A DNA stretch of 64,000 nt. Source: Streptomyces longisporoflavus (GTDB taxonomy: Bacteria; Actinomycetota; Actinomycetes; Streptomycetales; Streptomycetaceae). How positions within the stretch are numbered: the stretch's first letter is position 1; each line of letters begins with the position of its first letter. The DNA lies in contig NZ_BMTR01000016.1 of assembly GCF_014649775.1 (NCBI RefSeq), positions 1 to 64,000 on the forward strand. The letters run 5' to 3'. Made by a program: the position numbers and the translations under genes. The notes below the pieces were generated by a model. That model did not search any database, was not told the origin of the DNA, and saw only the letters and a list, made by a program, of their open reading frames with translations. This document shows, piece by piece, positions 46,898 through 56,222 of this stretch.

Positions 46898-49048
46898 TCA
46901 TGAGTGCGCTGCGACGGCCGTGCGCAGGCGGTGTGTGACGTGCAGGGGGCTGCCGTCGGCGGCGTGCGCCGTGCGCAGGAGGTGGTCGATCCGCTGCCGG
47001 TCGGCTTCGGTGTCGGCGAGTGCGGCCAGTAGCGGGGTCAAGGACCGCTCGGTGTAGGGGTCTCGCTCCGCCACACGAACCCATCGCTGCAAGGACTCCC
47101 GCGCCGTATCGGTGTGCGCGCGGTCGCGCAGCCCGGCACGCCAGAGGCCGGTGACGAGTTCGTCGTCGTCGCATTCGGGAGAGGAGCGGGCATCGGCGAA
47201 CCACTTCAGGACGAGAGGGCGCTCAGTGCCCTCTTCGGACTCACGGCAGGCGAGACCGAAGGCACGCAGCGCGTGGTTGTACAGAGCCTCGTCGCGTGGC
47301 GTCTGTTCGTCCTCGACCAGTTGGGCGAGCCGCGGGAGCACCGGCTCATGGGCGGCGAGCAACAACAGCTGGGTGGCTTCGGCCAGTTGATTCACCTCCT
47401 CTTCCTCGTCGTTCTCCAGACGCACGGCGTCGAGCAGCGCATCCAGCGCCTTCACCGGCTGCATCGGGCCGAGGAGTCCGTAGACGCGGATCGCGGTCCA
47501 TCGGCGGCTGGGGTGTTCGCCGGTGCACCAGGCGTGCAGGATCCGGGACACGCCCCGTACCTGGAGAAGGCTGGCCAGGCTGAGCGTGTTGGCGGCGGTC
47601 AGCCAGCCGCTGTAGGACCTGCCGCCGGCCCAGGGCTCGACCAGGTGCGCCATGGCGGACGGCAGGTCGGCCTCGGCGAGGAGCGCCGTGGCGGCGGCGG
47701 CCCGGGTGCGGACCAGCGGGCGACCGTCCTTCGCGAGCTGCTGGAGCCAGCGCACCAGGGCGGTGCGCGCGGAGGGATGCACGGTCCAGACCTCGCGCAG
47801 CAGCATGCTTGCGGTGTGCTTGTCCTGGAACTCGGCCCGGTACTGGGAGACCGGACCCCACTCGGTGACCTCGTCCTGCGTACTGCCGAGGGCATGGGCG
47901 AAGGCGAGGCGGGATGCCGTGGAGCTGCCGAAGATCGGGATTACGGGGGGCTTATCGGGGTTGGCCGTCGTCTGGAGTTCGACGAAGAGACTGTCGCCGA
48001 GTTCCGCCGCGATCGCGTACGGGGCCTTGTCGAAGACGGCGAGGGCGATGAGGAACGCCTTCTCGCGCAGTTCGTCCCCGCCTTCCTTCTCGGGTGACGT
48101 GAGCCACCCGGATACCCGGTCGGCCAGAGCCGACTGTGCGAAGTCGGCCAGTTGCTCCTCGTCGAGTTCACCCCGGTGGTGGGCGGCGAGCTGTTCGGCG
48201 AACCTCTCGGTCTCGCCCGGCTGGTGCGTACGGTCGAGGAATTCCTCGACCGGCGTGAGCCGGCGCAGCCGCTCCCACGCCTCGGGTCCCACCTCGGTCG
48301 TCACATGGGCGCGCAGAACGTCCTCGACCGGTGGCGGTTCCCACAGCACGAAGGGGATCTCGCCCAGCATCGCCGACGAATCCACAGTGATCACGAACCG
48401 TCCGCCGTGCAGGCGCAATTTCTCCCGCATGCTCAGCAGGTGGGGTCCCAGGAGCGGACGGCTGCGGCTGGTCGACAACTCGTGCAGGAGGAAGCCGGGT
48501 GAGTCCTCCAGAGCGTCCGGCAGCGCCGCCGGGGCCGTACCCGGATCGAAGGACTGGATCGGGTGGGCGCCGAGCCGATTCAACAGCATCAGCGCGGCGG
48601 ACTCGCGCCCGGTGCCGCGGCTGCCCTTGAGTACGACGACGTGGTCGTCCCGGAGCCGCTCCAGTGCCGCGTCGAAGCTCGGGCAGGTCCGGAAGACGGT
48701 CGCCAGTCGTTCGACGTCCTCGCGGCGGACTTGGCCGGACACCGAACGTGAGGCCGCGCCGAAGCCTCGCGGACCGAGGTTGATGTTGACGTTGCCCGCG
48801 ACATGGCCGCCGGTGACCCCTAGCTGGTCGCCGCGGATCAGGCTGCCGACGAAGTCGGGGGCGTGGTCGATCAGGTCACGGCGGGCGGCCCAGGCAGGCT
48901 GCCGTGCTTCGGGTTCCTGTTCCGGCTCCGGAGCCTTGCCACCATCGGGGGCCTCGTCTGAATTGGCGGCGTCCGTGTCCGGCTTCTCGCTCTTCTCGGG
49001 TCGCTCGCCCTTCGGCGGCTTCTCCGGCTTGGCATCCTCCTGGCTCAC
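46898..49048 (-). CDS. large P-loop-like protein with helical-repeat tail and GGHVAG motif
   Basis: 716 aa. Residues 1-55 are charged and low complexity. GDQLGVTGGHVAGNVNINLG (73-92) matches a motif at the end of the upstream cyclase-like protein. A nucleotide-binding region begins near 137 with VVVLKGSRGTGRES; the glycines fit a Walker A loop, but the lysine is arginine (R148) and is followed by glutamate. FVITVDSS (about 215-222) may be the Walker B strand. From about 400 onward the chain is helical, with HEAT-like paired helices (VRTRAAAATALLAEAD; WTAIRVYGLLGPMQP). The architecture recalls STAND-type sensors. GTG start overlaps the cyclase stop. Confidence 0.6.
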   Translation of the reverse strand: MSQEDAKPEKPPKGERPEKSEKPDTDAANSDEAPDGGKAPEPEQEPEARQPAWAARRDLIDHAPDFVGSLIRGDQLGVTGGHVAGNVNINLGPRGFGAASRSVSGQVRREDVERLATVFRTCPSFDAALERLRDDHVVVLKGSRGTGRESAALMLLNRLGAHPIQSFDPGTAPAALPDALEDSPGFLLHELSTSRSRPLLGPHLLSMREKLRLHGGRFVITVDSSAMLGEIPFVLWEPPPVEDVLRAHVTTEVGPEAWERLRRLTPVEEFLDRTHQPGETERFAEQLAAHHRGELDEEQLADFAQSALADRVSGWLTSPEKEGGDELREKAFLIALAVFDKAPYAIAAELGDSLFVELQTTANPDKPPVIPIFGSSTASRLAFAHALGSTQDEVTEWGPVSQYRAEFQDKHTASMLLREVWTVHPSARTALVRWLQQLAKDGRPLVRTRAAAATALLAEADLPSAMAHLVEPWAGGRSYSGWLTAANTLSLASLLQVRGVSRILHAWCTGEHPSRRWTAIRVYGLLGPMQPVKALDALLDAVRLENDEEEEVNQLAEATQLLLLAAHEPVLPRLAQLVEDEQTPRDEALYNHALRAFGLACRESEEGTERPLVLKWFADARSSPECDDDELVTGLWRAGLRDRAHTDTARESLQRWVRVAERDPYTERSLTPLLAALADTEADRQRIDHLLRTAHAADGSPLHVTHRLRTAVAAHS

Positions 49049-49794
49049 TTCCGGTCACCCCGCTCTCCGCCTCGCAAGTCGAAGTTGACGTCGCCCGCGA
49101 CGTGGCCGCCAGTGATCCCGTACTGCGAGCCCATGATCTGGGTGCTTGTGGCGGAGGGACTGGTGGAGGGGGAGCCAGTGGGGGAGGAGCCAGTGGGGCG
49201 GGAGCCTCCGCTGCCGCCCCGCTCGGGCGCCACCACCTGGTGCAGCCAGGCGGTGCTCGGCCCTTCCTTGGTCTCCACGGCCACCTTGTGGAACTCCTCT
49301 GGGCGAACGCCGTGATGGCCGTGGCGCACCACCCCTTGGTAGAGGGTGTCGGAGACGCAGAGGACGCTGCTGTCGGCAGCGGTCCGCAGGGCCTCGCGCA
49401 GTGGTTCGGCATCCAACAGACGGAAGGCATGGTTCAGGTCCCCGCCGATCCAGCCCTTCTCGTCCACAGCGACGTAGCCCGCCGCCAGTACGATGCGCAG
49501 CCGCATCCGGGTGCTGCCCGCCATCAGCCGGTTCTTGGAGTTCAGCAGCATCGGAGTCTCGGTGAGCAGCGCCTTCAGCAGCCCGGACACCGGAACGTTC
49601 GCGTCGATGAGTTCGACGACGGAGTCACCTCGGTCGGCGCGGAGCCGAGCGGTTTCGCTGACGTCGGCCGCGGCGAGGGTGCCGTCGGCGACGTCGTACA
49701 GCATGCGCCGGAGAAAGGCCTGCTCGACATCGTCTCTGGTGCCGAACTGCTCGATGTCGAACAGCAGGATCGTGCGGCTCACGGACTCGGCCAT
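49045..49794 (-). CDS. class III nucleotidyl cyclase-like protein
   Basis: 249 aa from the ATG at 49792-49794, six bases after GAAGG; an ATG two codons upstream abuts that site. SRTILLFDIEQFG places D13 as the first metal aspartate of class III cyclases, and RADRGDSVVELI places D57 as the second. MRLRIVLAAGYVAVDEKGWI and GGDLNHAFRLLDAEPLREAL follow the cyclase GxxVNxAxRL region. The base-specifying residues cannot be assigned by eye. After a Ser/Thr/Pro linker the end carries GITGGHVAGDVNFDL (226-240), shared with the next protein. It likely makes a cyclic nucleotide. A Crp-type site lies 87 bases upstream. Confidence 0.7.
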   Translation of the reverse strand: MAESVSRTILLFDIEQFGTRDDVEQAFLRRMLYDVADGTLAAADVSETARLRADRGDSVVELIDANVPVSGLLKALLTETPMLLNSKNRLMAGSTRMRLRIVLAAGYVAVDEKGWIGGDLNHAFRLLDAEPLREALRTAADSSVLCVSDTLYQGVVRHGHHGVRPEEFHKVAVETKEGPSTAWLHQVVAPERGGSGGSRPTGSSPTGSPSTSPSATSTQIMGSQYGITGGHVAGDVNFDLRGGERGDRK

Positions 49795-49880
49795 GGTCAT
49801 CCTTCGATCGGGGATCCGGACTGACCAGCAGCGTGGCGGCGCCGTGGTCCCCGTCGTGAGGGCGGATGACGCACTCGAAG

Positions 49881-49896
49881 TGTGACCGTGTGCACA
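49881..49896. promoter_or_regulatory. Crp-type operator upstream of the cyclase gene
   Basis: TGTGACCGTGTGCACA is TGTGA-N6-GCACA: nine of ten consensus positions of the classical Crp site, and a full match to the GTG-N6-GNCAC form described for Streptomyces Crp when read on the minus strand. It lies in the 135-base gap between the crp-like gene and the cyclase gene. Confidence 0.7.
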
Positions 49897-49929
49897 GAGT
49901 CGCTCGGCGGAGTGCCTGTACGGCGTGCA

Positions 49930-50652
49930 CTAACGGGCGGTGCCCTCCTGCCCCGCCCGAGCGATCATGCGCAGTACGTCTGGTCGCCTGATCACCAGCT
50001 CGCGGCGCCCTGTGGCCACCACCTCCCGGTCCCGCAGCTCCTTGAGCAGCCGCTGCACCATCTCGCGGGAGGCACCCACGGATCCGGCGAGCTCCTGCTT
50101 GCTCAGGGGAACGGCGAGCTCGATGCCTTCGTCGGTACGTCGTCCATGGGTACGGGCCAGATCGAGGAGGAGTGCCGCGAAGCGTTCACGTACTGTCATC
50201 GACGCGAACTCCAGGCGGCGCTGGTCTGCGGCCCGAGTCCGGTCGGAGGTGAGTCCGAGCAGGGCGAAGGAGACGGCGGGAGAGCGGGCGAGGAAGCCGG
50301 TGAACTGGCGCAGCTCGACGGCGACGGCCTCGACCGGTTCGAGCGCGGTGACCGTCGCCGAGCGCGGGCGCCCGGTCAGCGCGGCGGATTCGCCGACGAT
50401 GTCGCCGGGACCCCGCAGGGCGAGCAGTGCCTCGTACCCGTTTGCAGCGGACGCGGTCACCTTGGTCCAGCCGTGCAGGATCAGCAGGATGTGCGAGGAG
50501 GGCTCGTGCTGGCGGATCAGCGTCGCTCGGGTCGAGAAGGGCAGCGGGCTGCCGAGACCGAGCAGCGCGGAACGGTCTTCCCGCTCCAGGCGGGCGAGGA
50601 ACGGCACCCGGTCGTCGAGGCCTCCATCGCCGGTTGGCTGCGCAGCCGTCAT
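49930..50652 (-). CDS. Crp/Fnr-family transcription regulator
   Basis: 240 aa from the ATG at 50650-50652 (MTAAQPTGDGGL), with GGGGGA just upstream; another ATG 30 codons earlier lacks a site. The cyclic-nucleotide-binding beta barrel spans about 15-120, with the phosphate-cassette pattern GDIVGESAALTGRPRSATV (83-101) holding the expected Gly-Glu and Arg-Ser. The C-terminal winged helix-turn-helix is about 182-212 (SKQELAGSVGASREMVQRLL). It heads the minus-strand cluster, divergent from rpsL. It is probably a ligand-responsive regulator of the cyclase operon through the palindrome at 49881-49896. Confidence 0.87.
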   Translation of the reverse strand: MTAAQPTGDGGLDDRVPFLARLEREDRSALLGLGSPLPFSTRATLIRQHEPSSHILLILHGWTKVTASAANGYEALLALRGPGDIVGESAALTGRPRSATVTALEPVEAVAVELRQFTGFLARSPAVSFALLGLTSDRTRAADQRRLEFASMTVRERFAALLLDLARTHGRRTDEGIELAVPLSKQELAGSVGASREMVQRLLKELRDREVVATGRRELVIRRPDVLRMIARAGQEGTAR

Positions 50653-50820
50653 GGGTCCCCCGATCGTCAGGCCGACCGATGAACGTAGTGAAGACGGCCG
50701 AACTGTGCCCCGGAACGGCTGAAAGCGGTTGCCCGAGGACATTGAACGGCTGAAATTGCGTCAGGTCAGCCGGAACGCGAGTGTGAAAAGCCCGGCGTGT
50801 CGCCCCCCACCGCATTTGTT

Positions 50821-50849
50821 TTGACCGAACCCGATGAGGTAGGTACGCT
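50821..50849 (+). promoter_or_regulatory. str operon (rpsL) promoter
   Basis: TTGACC (50821-50826), a 17-base spacer and TACGCT (50844-50849). It gives rpsL a leader of about 190 bases within the 392-base gap 50653-51044, which otherwise holds the shared leader hairpin at 50970-50994 and no gene. Confidence 0.65.
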
Positions 50850-50969
50850 CAGACCTTGTGCCTGGGGTGTGCCTGGGCTCGTGCGCGTGTCTTCAGCCGC
50901 TGTGCGAGTCCGAGAACGGCCACCGTAATCTGCGCTCCTTTCCGCCTTGCGGCGGGAGTCTGCAGCATT

Positions 50970-50994
50970 CGACACACCCGACCGCGTGGGTCGG
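50970..50994 (+). promoter_or_regulatory. conserved leader hairpin before rpsL
   Basis: A 25-base element, CGACACACCCGACCGC followed by GTGGGTCGG, forms CCGACC-GCGTG-GGTCGG. The same element with one changed base lies before rpsJ (55807-55831). It starts 75 bases before the rpsL GTG. Confidence 0.7.
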
Positions 50995-51044
50995 CGATGT
51001 TTCAGGTTAGCTTTACTATTCGGCACACAGAAACCGGAGAAGTA

Positions 51045-51416
51045 GTGCCTACGATCCAGCAGCTGGTCCGGAAGGGCCGGCAGGACAAGGTCGAGAAGAA
51101 CAAGACGCCCGCGCTCGAGGGATCTCCCCAGCGCCGCGGCGTCTGCACGCGTGTGTTCACGACCACCCCGAAGAAGCCGAACTCGGCCCTGCGTAAGGTC
51201 GCGCGTGTGCGTCTGACCAGCGGGATCGAGGTCACCGCTTACATTCCGGGTGAGGGACACAACCTGCAGGAGCACTCCATCGTGCTCGTGCGTGGTGGCC
51301 GTGTGAAGGACCTGCCGGGTGTTCGCTACAAGATCATCCGCGGCTCCCTTGACACCCAGGGCGTCAAGAACCGCAAGCAGGCCCGCAGCCGCTACGGCGC
51401 CAAGAAGGAGAAGTAA
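51045..51416 (+). CDS. rpsL: 30S ribosomal protein S12
   Basis: 123 aa from the GTG at 51045 (VPTIQQLVRKGR) with GGAGAAG upstream; the frame stays open further upstream but lacks conservation. The streptomycin-site loops TTTPKKPNSALRK and GRVKDLPGVRYK are the drug-sensitive forms with both lysines. Three bases separate it from rpsG. Confidence 0.97.
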   Translation: MPTIQQLVRKGRQDKVEKNKTPALEGSPQRRGVCTRVFTTTPKKPNSALRKVARVRLTSGIEVTAYIPGEGHNLQEHSIVLVRGGRVKDLPGVRYKIIRGSLDTQGVKNRKQARSRYGAKKEK

Positions 51417-51418
51417 GA

Positions 51419-51889
51419 ATGCCTCGTAAGGGCCCCGCCCCGAAGCGCCCGGTCATCATCGACCCGGTCTACGGTTCTCCTCTGGTGACCTCCCTCATCA
51501 ACAAGGTGCTGCTGAACGGCAAGCGCTCCACCGCCGAGCGCATCGTGTACGGCGCCATGGAGGGCCTGCGCGAGAAGACCGGCAACGACCCGGTCATCAC
51601 GCTCAAGCGCGCGCTGGAGAACATCAAGCCGACCCTCGAGGTCAAGTCCCGCCGTGTCGGTGGCGCGACCTACCAGGTCCCGATCGAGGTCAAGCCGGGC
51701 CGTGCGAACACGCTCGCCCTGCGCTGGCTGGTCGGTTACTCCCGCGCCCGTCGCGAGAAGACCATGACCGAGCGTCTGCTCAACGAGCTCCTCGACGCCT
51801 CCAACGGCCTCGGCGCCGCTGTGAAGAAGCGCGAGGACACCCACAAGATGGCCGAGTCCAACAAGGCCTTCGCGCACTACCGCTGGTAG
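51419..51889 (+). CDS. rpsG: 30S ribosomal protein S7
   Basis: 156 aa. MPRKGPAPKRPVIIDPVYGS start and RRVGGATYQVPIEVKPGRAN are S7 signatures; it nucleates assembly of the 30S head. Second gene of the str operon. Confidence 0.97.
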   Translation: MPRKGPAPKRPVIIDPVYGSPLVTSLINKVLLNGKRSTAERIVYGAMEGLREKTGNDPVITLKRALENIKPTLEVKSRRVGGATYQVPIEVKPGRANTLALRWLVGYSRARREKTMTERLLNELLDASNGLGAAVKKREDTHKMAESNKAFAHYRW

Positions 51890-51928
51890 TCGCTACCCCC
51901 ATCGAGACCGAGAGAAGACTGAGCCGAT

Positions 51929-54055
51929 ATGGCTACCACTTCACTTGACCTGGCCAAGGTGCGCAACATCGGCATCATGGCCCACATCGACGCGGGCAAG
52001 ACGACGACCACCGAGCGGATCCTGTTCTACACCGGTGTCTCGTACAAGATCGGTGAGGTTCACGACGGTGCCGCCACGATGGACTGGATGGAGCAGGAGC
52101 AGGAGCGTGGCATCACGATCACCTCTGCTGCCACCACCTGTCACTGGCCGCTGAACGACGTCGACCACACCATCAACATCATCGACACCCCGGGCCACGT
52201 CGACTTCACCGTCGAGGTAGAGCGTTCGCTCCGTGTCCTCGACGGTGCCGTGACGGTGTTCGACGGCGTCGCCGGTGTTGAGCCCCAGTCCGAGACCGTG
52301 TGGCGTCAGGCGGACCGCTACGGCGTCCCCCGCATCTGCTTCGTCAACAAGCTCGACCGTACGGGTGCCGAGTTCCACCGCTGTGTCGACATGATCGTCG
52401 AGCGCCTCGGTGCGACCCCGATCGTCATGCAGCTGCCCATCGGCGCAGAGGCTGACTTCAAGGGCGTCGTCGACCTCGTCACCATGAAGGCCTTCGTCTG
52501 GTCCGCCGAGACCAAGATGGGCGAGGCCTACGACATCGTCGACATCCCCGACACGCACACCGAGGCTGCCGAGGAGTACCGCGGCAAGCTCCTCGAGGCT
52601 GTCGCCGAGAACGACGAGCAGATGATGGAGCTGTACCTCGAGGGCCAGGAGCCCACCGAGGACCAGCTGTACGACGCGATCCGTCGTATCACCATCGCCT
52701 CCGGCAAGGGCGGCGACACCACCGTCACCCCCGTGTTCTGCGGCACCGCGTTCAAGAACAAGGGCGTCCAGCCCCTGCTCGACGCGGTCGTGCGTTACCT
52801 GCCTTCGCCCCTGGACGTCGAGGCCATCGAGGGCCACGACGTCAAGGACCCCGAGGCCGTCGTCAAGCGCAAGCCCTCGGACGACGAGCCCCTTTCGGCT
52901 CTCGCGTTCAAGATTGCGAGCGACCCGCACCTCGGCAAGCTCACCTTCGTCCGGATCTACTCCGGTCGCCTTGACTCCGGCACCGCGGTGCTGAACTCCG
53001 TCAAGGGGAAGAAGGAGCGCATCGGCAAGATCTACCGCATGCACGCGAACAAGCGTGAGGAGATCGAGTCGGTGGGCGCCGGCGACATCGTCGCCGTCAT
53101 GGGTCTGAAGCAGACCACCACGGGCGAGACGCTCTGTGACGACAAGCAGCCGGTCATCCTGGAGTCCATGGACTTCCCGGCGCCGGTCATCCAGGTCGCC
53201 ATCGAGCCCAAGTCCAAGGGTGACCAGGAGAAGCTGGGTGTCGCCATCCAGCGCCTCTCGGAGGAGGACCCCTCCTTCCAGGTGCACTCGGACGAGGAGA
53301 CCGGCCAGACCATCATCGGTGGTATGGGCGAGCTTCACCTCGAGGTGCTCGTCGACCGCATGAAGCGCGAATTCCGCGTCGAGGCGAACGTCGGCAAGCC
53401 CCAGGTCGCGTACCGCGAGACGATCCGTCGGGCCGTCGAGCGCGTGGACTACACCCACAAGAAGCAGACCGGTGGTACCGGTCAGTTCGCCAAGGTGCAG
53501 ATCGCGATCGAGCCCATCGAGGGCGGCGAGGCGTCGTACGAGTTCGTCAACAAGGTCACCGGTGGCCGTATCCCGAGGGAGTACATCCCCTCGGTGGACG
53601 CCGGTGCGCAGGAGGCCATGCAGTTCGGCATCCTGGCGGGCTACGAGATGACTGGTGTCCGCATCACGCTTCTCGACGGCGCGTACCACGAGGTCGACTC
53701 CTCCGAGCTCGCCTTCAAGATCGCCGGCTCGCAGGCCTTCAAGGAGGCCGCGCGGCAGGCCAAGCCCGTGCTGCTCGAGCCGATGATGGCCGTCGAGGTC
53801 ACCACGCCCGAGGACTACATGGGCGATGTCATCGGTGACATCAACTCCCGCCGTGGCCAGATCCAGGCCATGGAGGAGCGCAGCGGCGCTCGCGTCGTGA
53901 AGGGCCTCGTGCCCCTCTCGGAGATGTTCGGCTACGTCGGAGACCTCCGCAGCAAGACGTCGGGTCGCGCAAGCTACTCAATGCAGTTCGACTCCTACGC
54001 CGAAGTTCCGCGGAACGTCGCCGAGGAGATCATCGCGAAGGCCAAGGGCGAGTAA
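51929..54055 (+). CDS. fusA: elongation factor G
   Basis: 708 aa. G1 AHIDAGKTTTTERIL, switch II DTPGHVDFTVEVERSLRVLD and G4 VNKLDRTGA, with domains II-V to the end. It drives translocation with GTP. The ATG lies 39 bases after rpsG. Confidence 0.97.
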   Translation: MATTSLDLAKVRNIGIMAHIDAGKTTTTERILFYTGVSYKIGEVHDGAATMDWMEQEQERGITITSAATTCHWPLNDVDHTINIIDTPGHVDFTVEVERSLRVLDGAVTVFDGVAGVEPQSETVWRQADRYGVPRICFVNKLDRTGAEFHRCVDMIVERLGATPIVMQLPIGAEADFKGVVDLVTMKAFVWSAETKMGEAYDIVDIPDTHTEAAEEYRGKLLEAVAENDEQMMELYLEGQEPTEDQLYDAIRRITIASGKGGDTTVTPVFCGTAFKNKGVQPLLDAVVRYLPSPLDVEAIEGHDVKDPEAVVKRKPSDDEPLSALAFKIASDPHLGKLTFVRIYSGRLDSGTAVLNSVKGKKERIGKIYRMHANKREEIESVGAGDIVAVMGLKQTTTGETLCDDKQPVILESMDFPAPVIQVAIEPKSKGDQEKLGVAIQRLSEEDPSFQVHSDEETGQTIIGGMGELHLEVLVDRMKREFRVEANVGKPQVAYRETIRRAVERVDYTHKKQTGGTGQFAKVQIAIEPIEGGEASYEFVNKVTGGRIPREYIPSVDAGAQEAMQFGILAGYEMTGVRITLLDGAYHEVDSSELAFKIAGSQAFKEAARQAKPVLLEPMMAVEVTTPEDYMGDVIGDINSRRGQIQAMEERSGARVVKGLVPLSEMFGYVGDLRSKTSGRASYSMQFDSYAEVPRNVAEEIIAKAKGE

Positions 54056-54089
54056 CTCACCCGAGTTGACGCTTTAGGCTTGACACCAT

Positions 54090-54128
54090 CCGCCGGGGTT
54101 CGACCCCATAAGGCAAGAACCCCGGCGG
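54090..54128 (+). other. perfect hairpin between fusA and tuf
   Basis: Twelve-bp perfect stem CCGCCGGGGTTC with GAACCCCGGCGG around a 15-base loop, 34 bases after fusA and 71 bases before tuf. TTGACA at 54080-54085 just before it may be a -35 element of a separate tuf promoter. It could partly terminate fusA transcripts. Confidence 0.65.
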
Positions 54129-54199
54129 CTGGCTTCCCAGCAAAGATCACCTGGCGCCGATGAAGCAAGGCGTACAGAACCACTCCGCAGGAGGATTCA

Positions 54200-55393
<1,194 letters not shown>

Positions 55394-55452
55394 GCTTCCC
55401 GCTTGCTTGAAGATCGGGGAGACCCGGTCGCTCTGAACTGAGCGCAGCGAAA

Positions 55453-55482
55453 AGCCCCGTCCACCTCCGGGTGGACGGGGCT
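55453..55482 (+). terminator. str operon terminator
   Basis: Perfect stem AGCCCCGTCCAC with GTGGACGGGGCT around CTCCGG, then CTTT, 59 bases past tuf. It lies in the 502-base gap 55394-55895 before rpsJ; the remainder holds the rpsJ promoter region and leader and no supported gene. Confidence 0.92.
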
Positions 55483-55806
55483 CTTTGCGTACGCGATGTC
55501 GGCCGTGCCGGCTTGACAGTCGGCCCGATTGGCCTTCGGCGTCCCACGTGTGGCACACTGTCCAGGTTGCTCGGTTGAGTGCCGATGCTGCGCGCCTCCC
55601 GCCGGGAGGACCGGAAGCGAGTCCCACAGTACTCGTCGCCCCATCTGCCGAAAGGCAGCGCTGGAGCGGACGTACGGGAATCTTCTGGGAAGTGCGGTGC
55701 GGAGACTCAACCAGGCGCCCGGTGGGTTTCTTCCCCCGGACCCGCGGTCATCTGGGCCGCAGCCCCTAGCAGGGAAATCCTTCGGGAAATCTCATGAGCG
55801 GGACTG

Positions 55807-55831
55807 CGACACGCCCGACCGCGTGGGTCGG
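55807..55831 (+). promoter_or_regulatory. conserved leader hairpin before rpsJ
   Basis: CGACACGCCCGACCGC followed by GTGGGTCGG, identical at 24 of 25 positions to the element before rpsL (50970-50994). Stem CCGACC/GGTCGG. It starts 89 bases before the rpsJ ATG. Confidence 0.7.
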
Positions 55832-55895
55832 AGGAAGTAGAAAAAAGGGCCTCCCGGGAGCCAGAGCCTTCGAGACAAAGGACTACCAAGTAGCC

Positions 55896-56204
55896 ATGGC
55901 GGGACAGAAGATCCGCATCCGGCTCAAGGCCTACGACCACGAGGTCATCGACTCTTCGGCGAAGAAGATCGTCGAGACGGTGACTCGCACTGGTGCGTCG
56001 GTCGCAGGCCCGGTGCCGCTGCCCACTGAGAAGAACGTGTACTGCGTCATCAAGTCGCCGCACAAGTACAAGGACTCGCGCGAGCACTTCGAGATGCGCA
56101 CGCACAAGCGCCTGATCGACATCCTCGACCCGACGCCCAAGACCGTTGACTCCCTGATGCGACTCGACCTCCCGGCCGGTGTCGACATCGAGATCAAGCT
56201 CTGA
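55896..56204 (+). CDS. rpsJ: 30S ribosomal protein S10
   Basis: 102 aa from the ATG at 55896 (MAGQKIRIRLKAYDHEVID). Also the NusE antitermination partner of NusG. The frame is open upstream through the leader, but S10 starts here; the AAAGGA site is rather distant (13 bases). First gene of the S10 operon. Confidence 0.97.
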   Translation: MAGQKIRIRLKAYDHEVIDSSAKKIVETVTRTGASVAGPVPLPTEKNVYCVIKSPHKYKDSREHFEMRTHKRLIDILDPTPKTVDSLMRLDLPAGVDIEIKL

Positions 56205-56222
56205 GGGCCGGTGATCTGAGAG

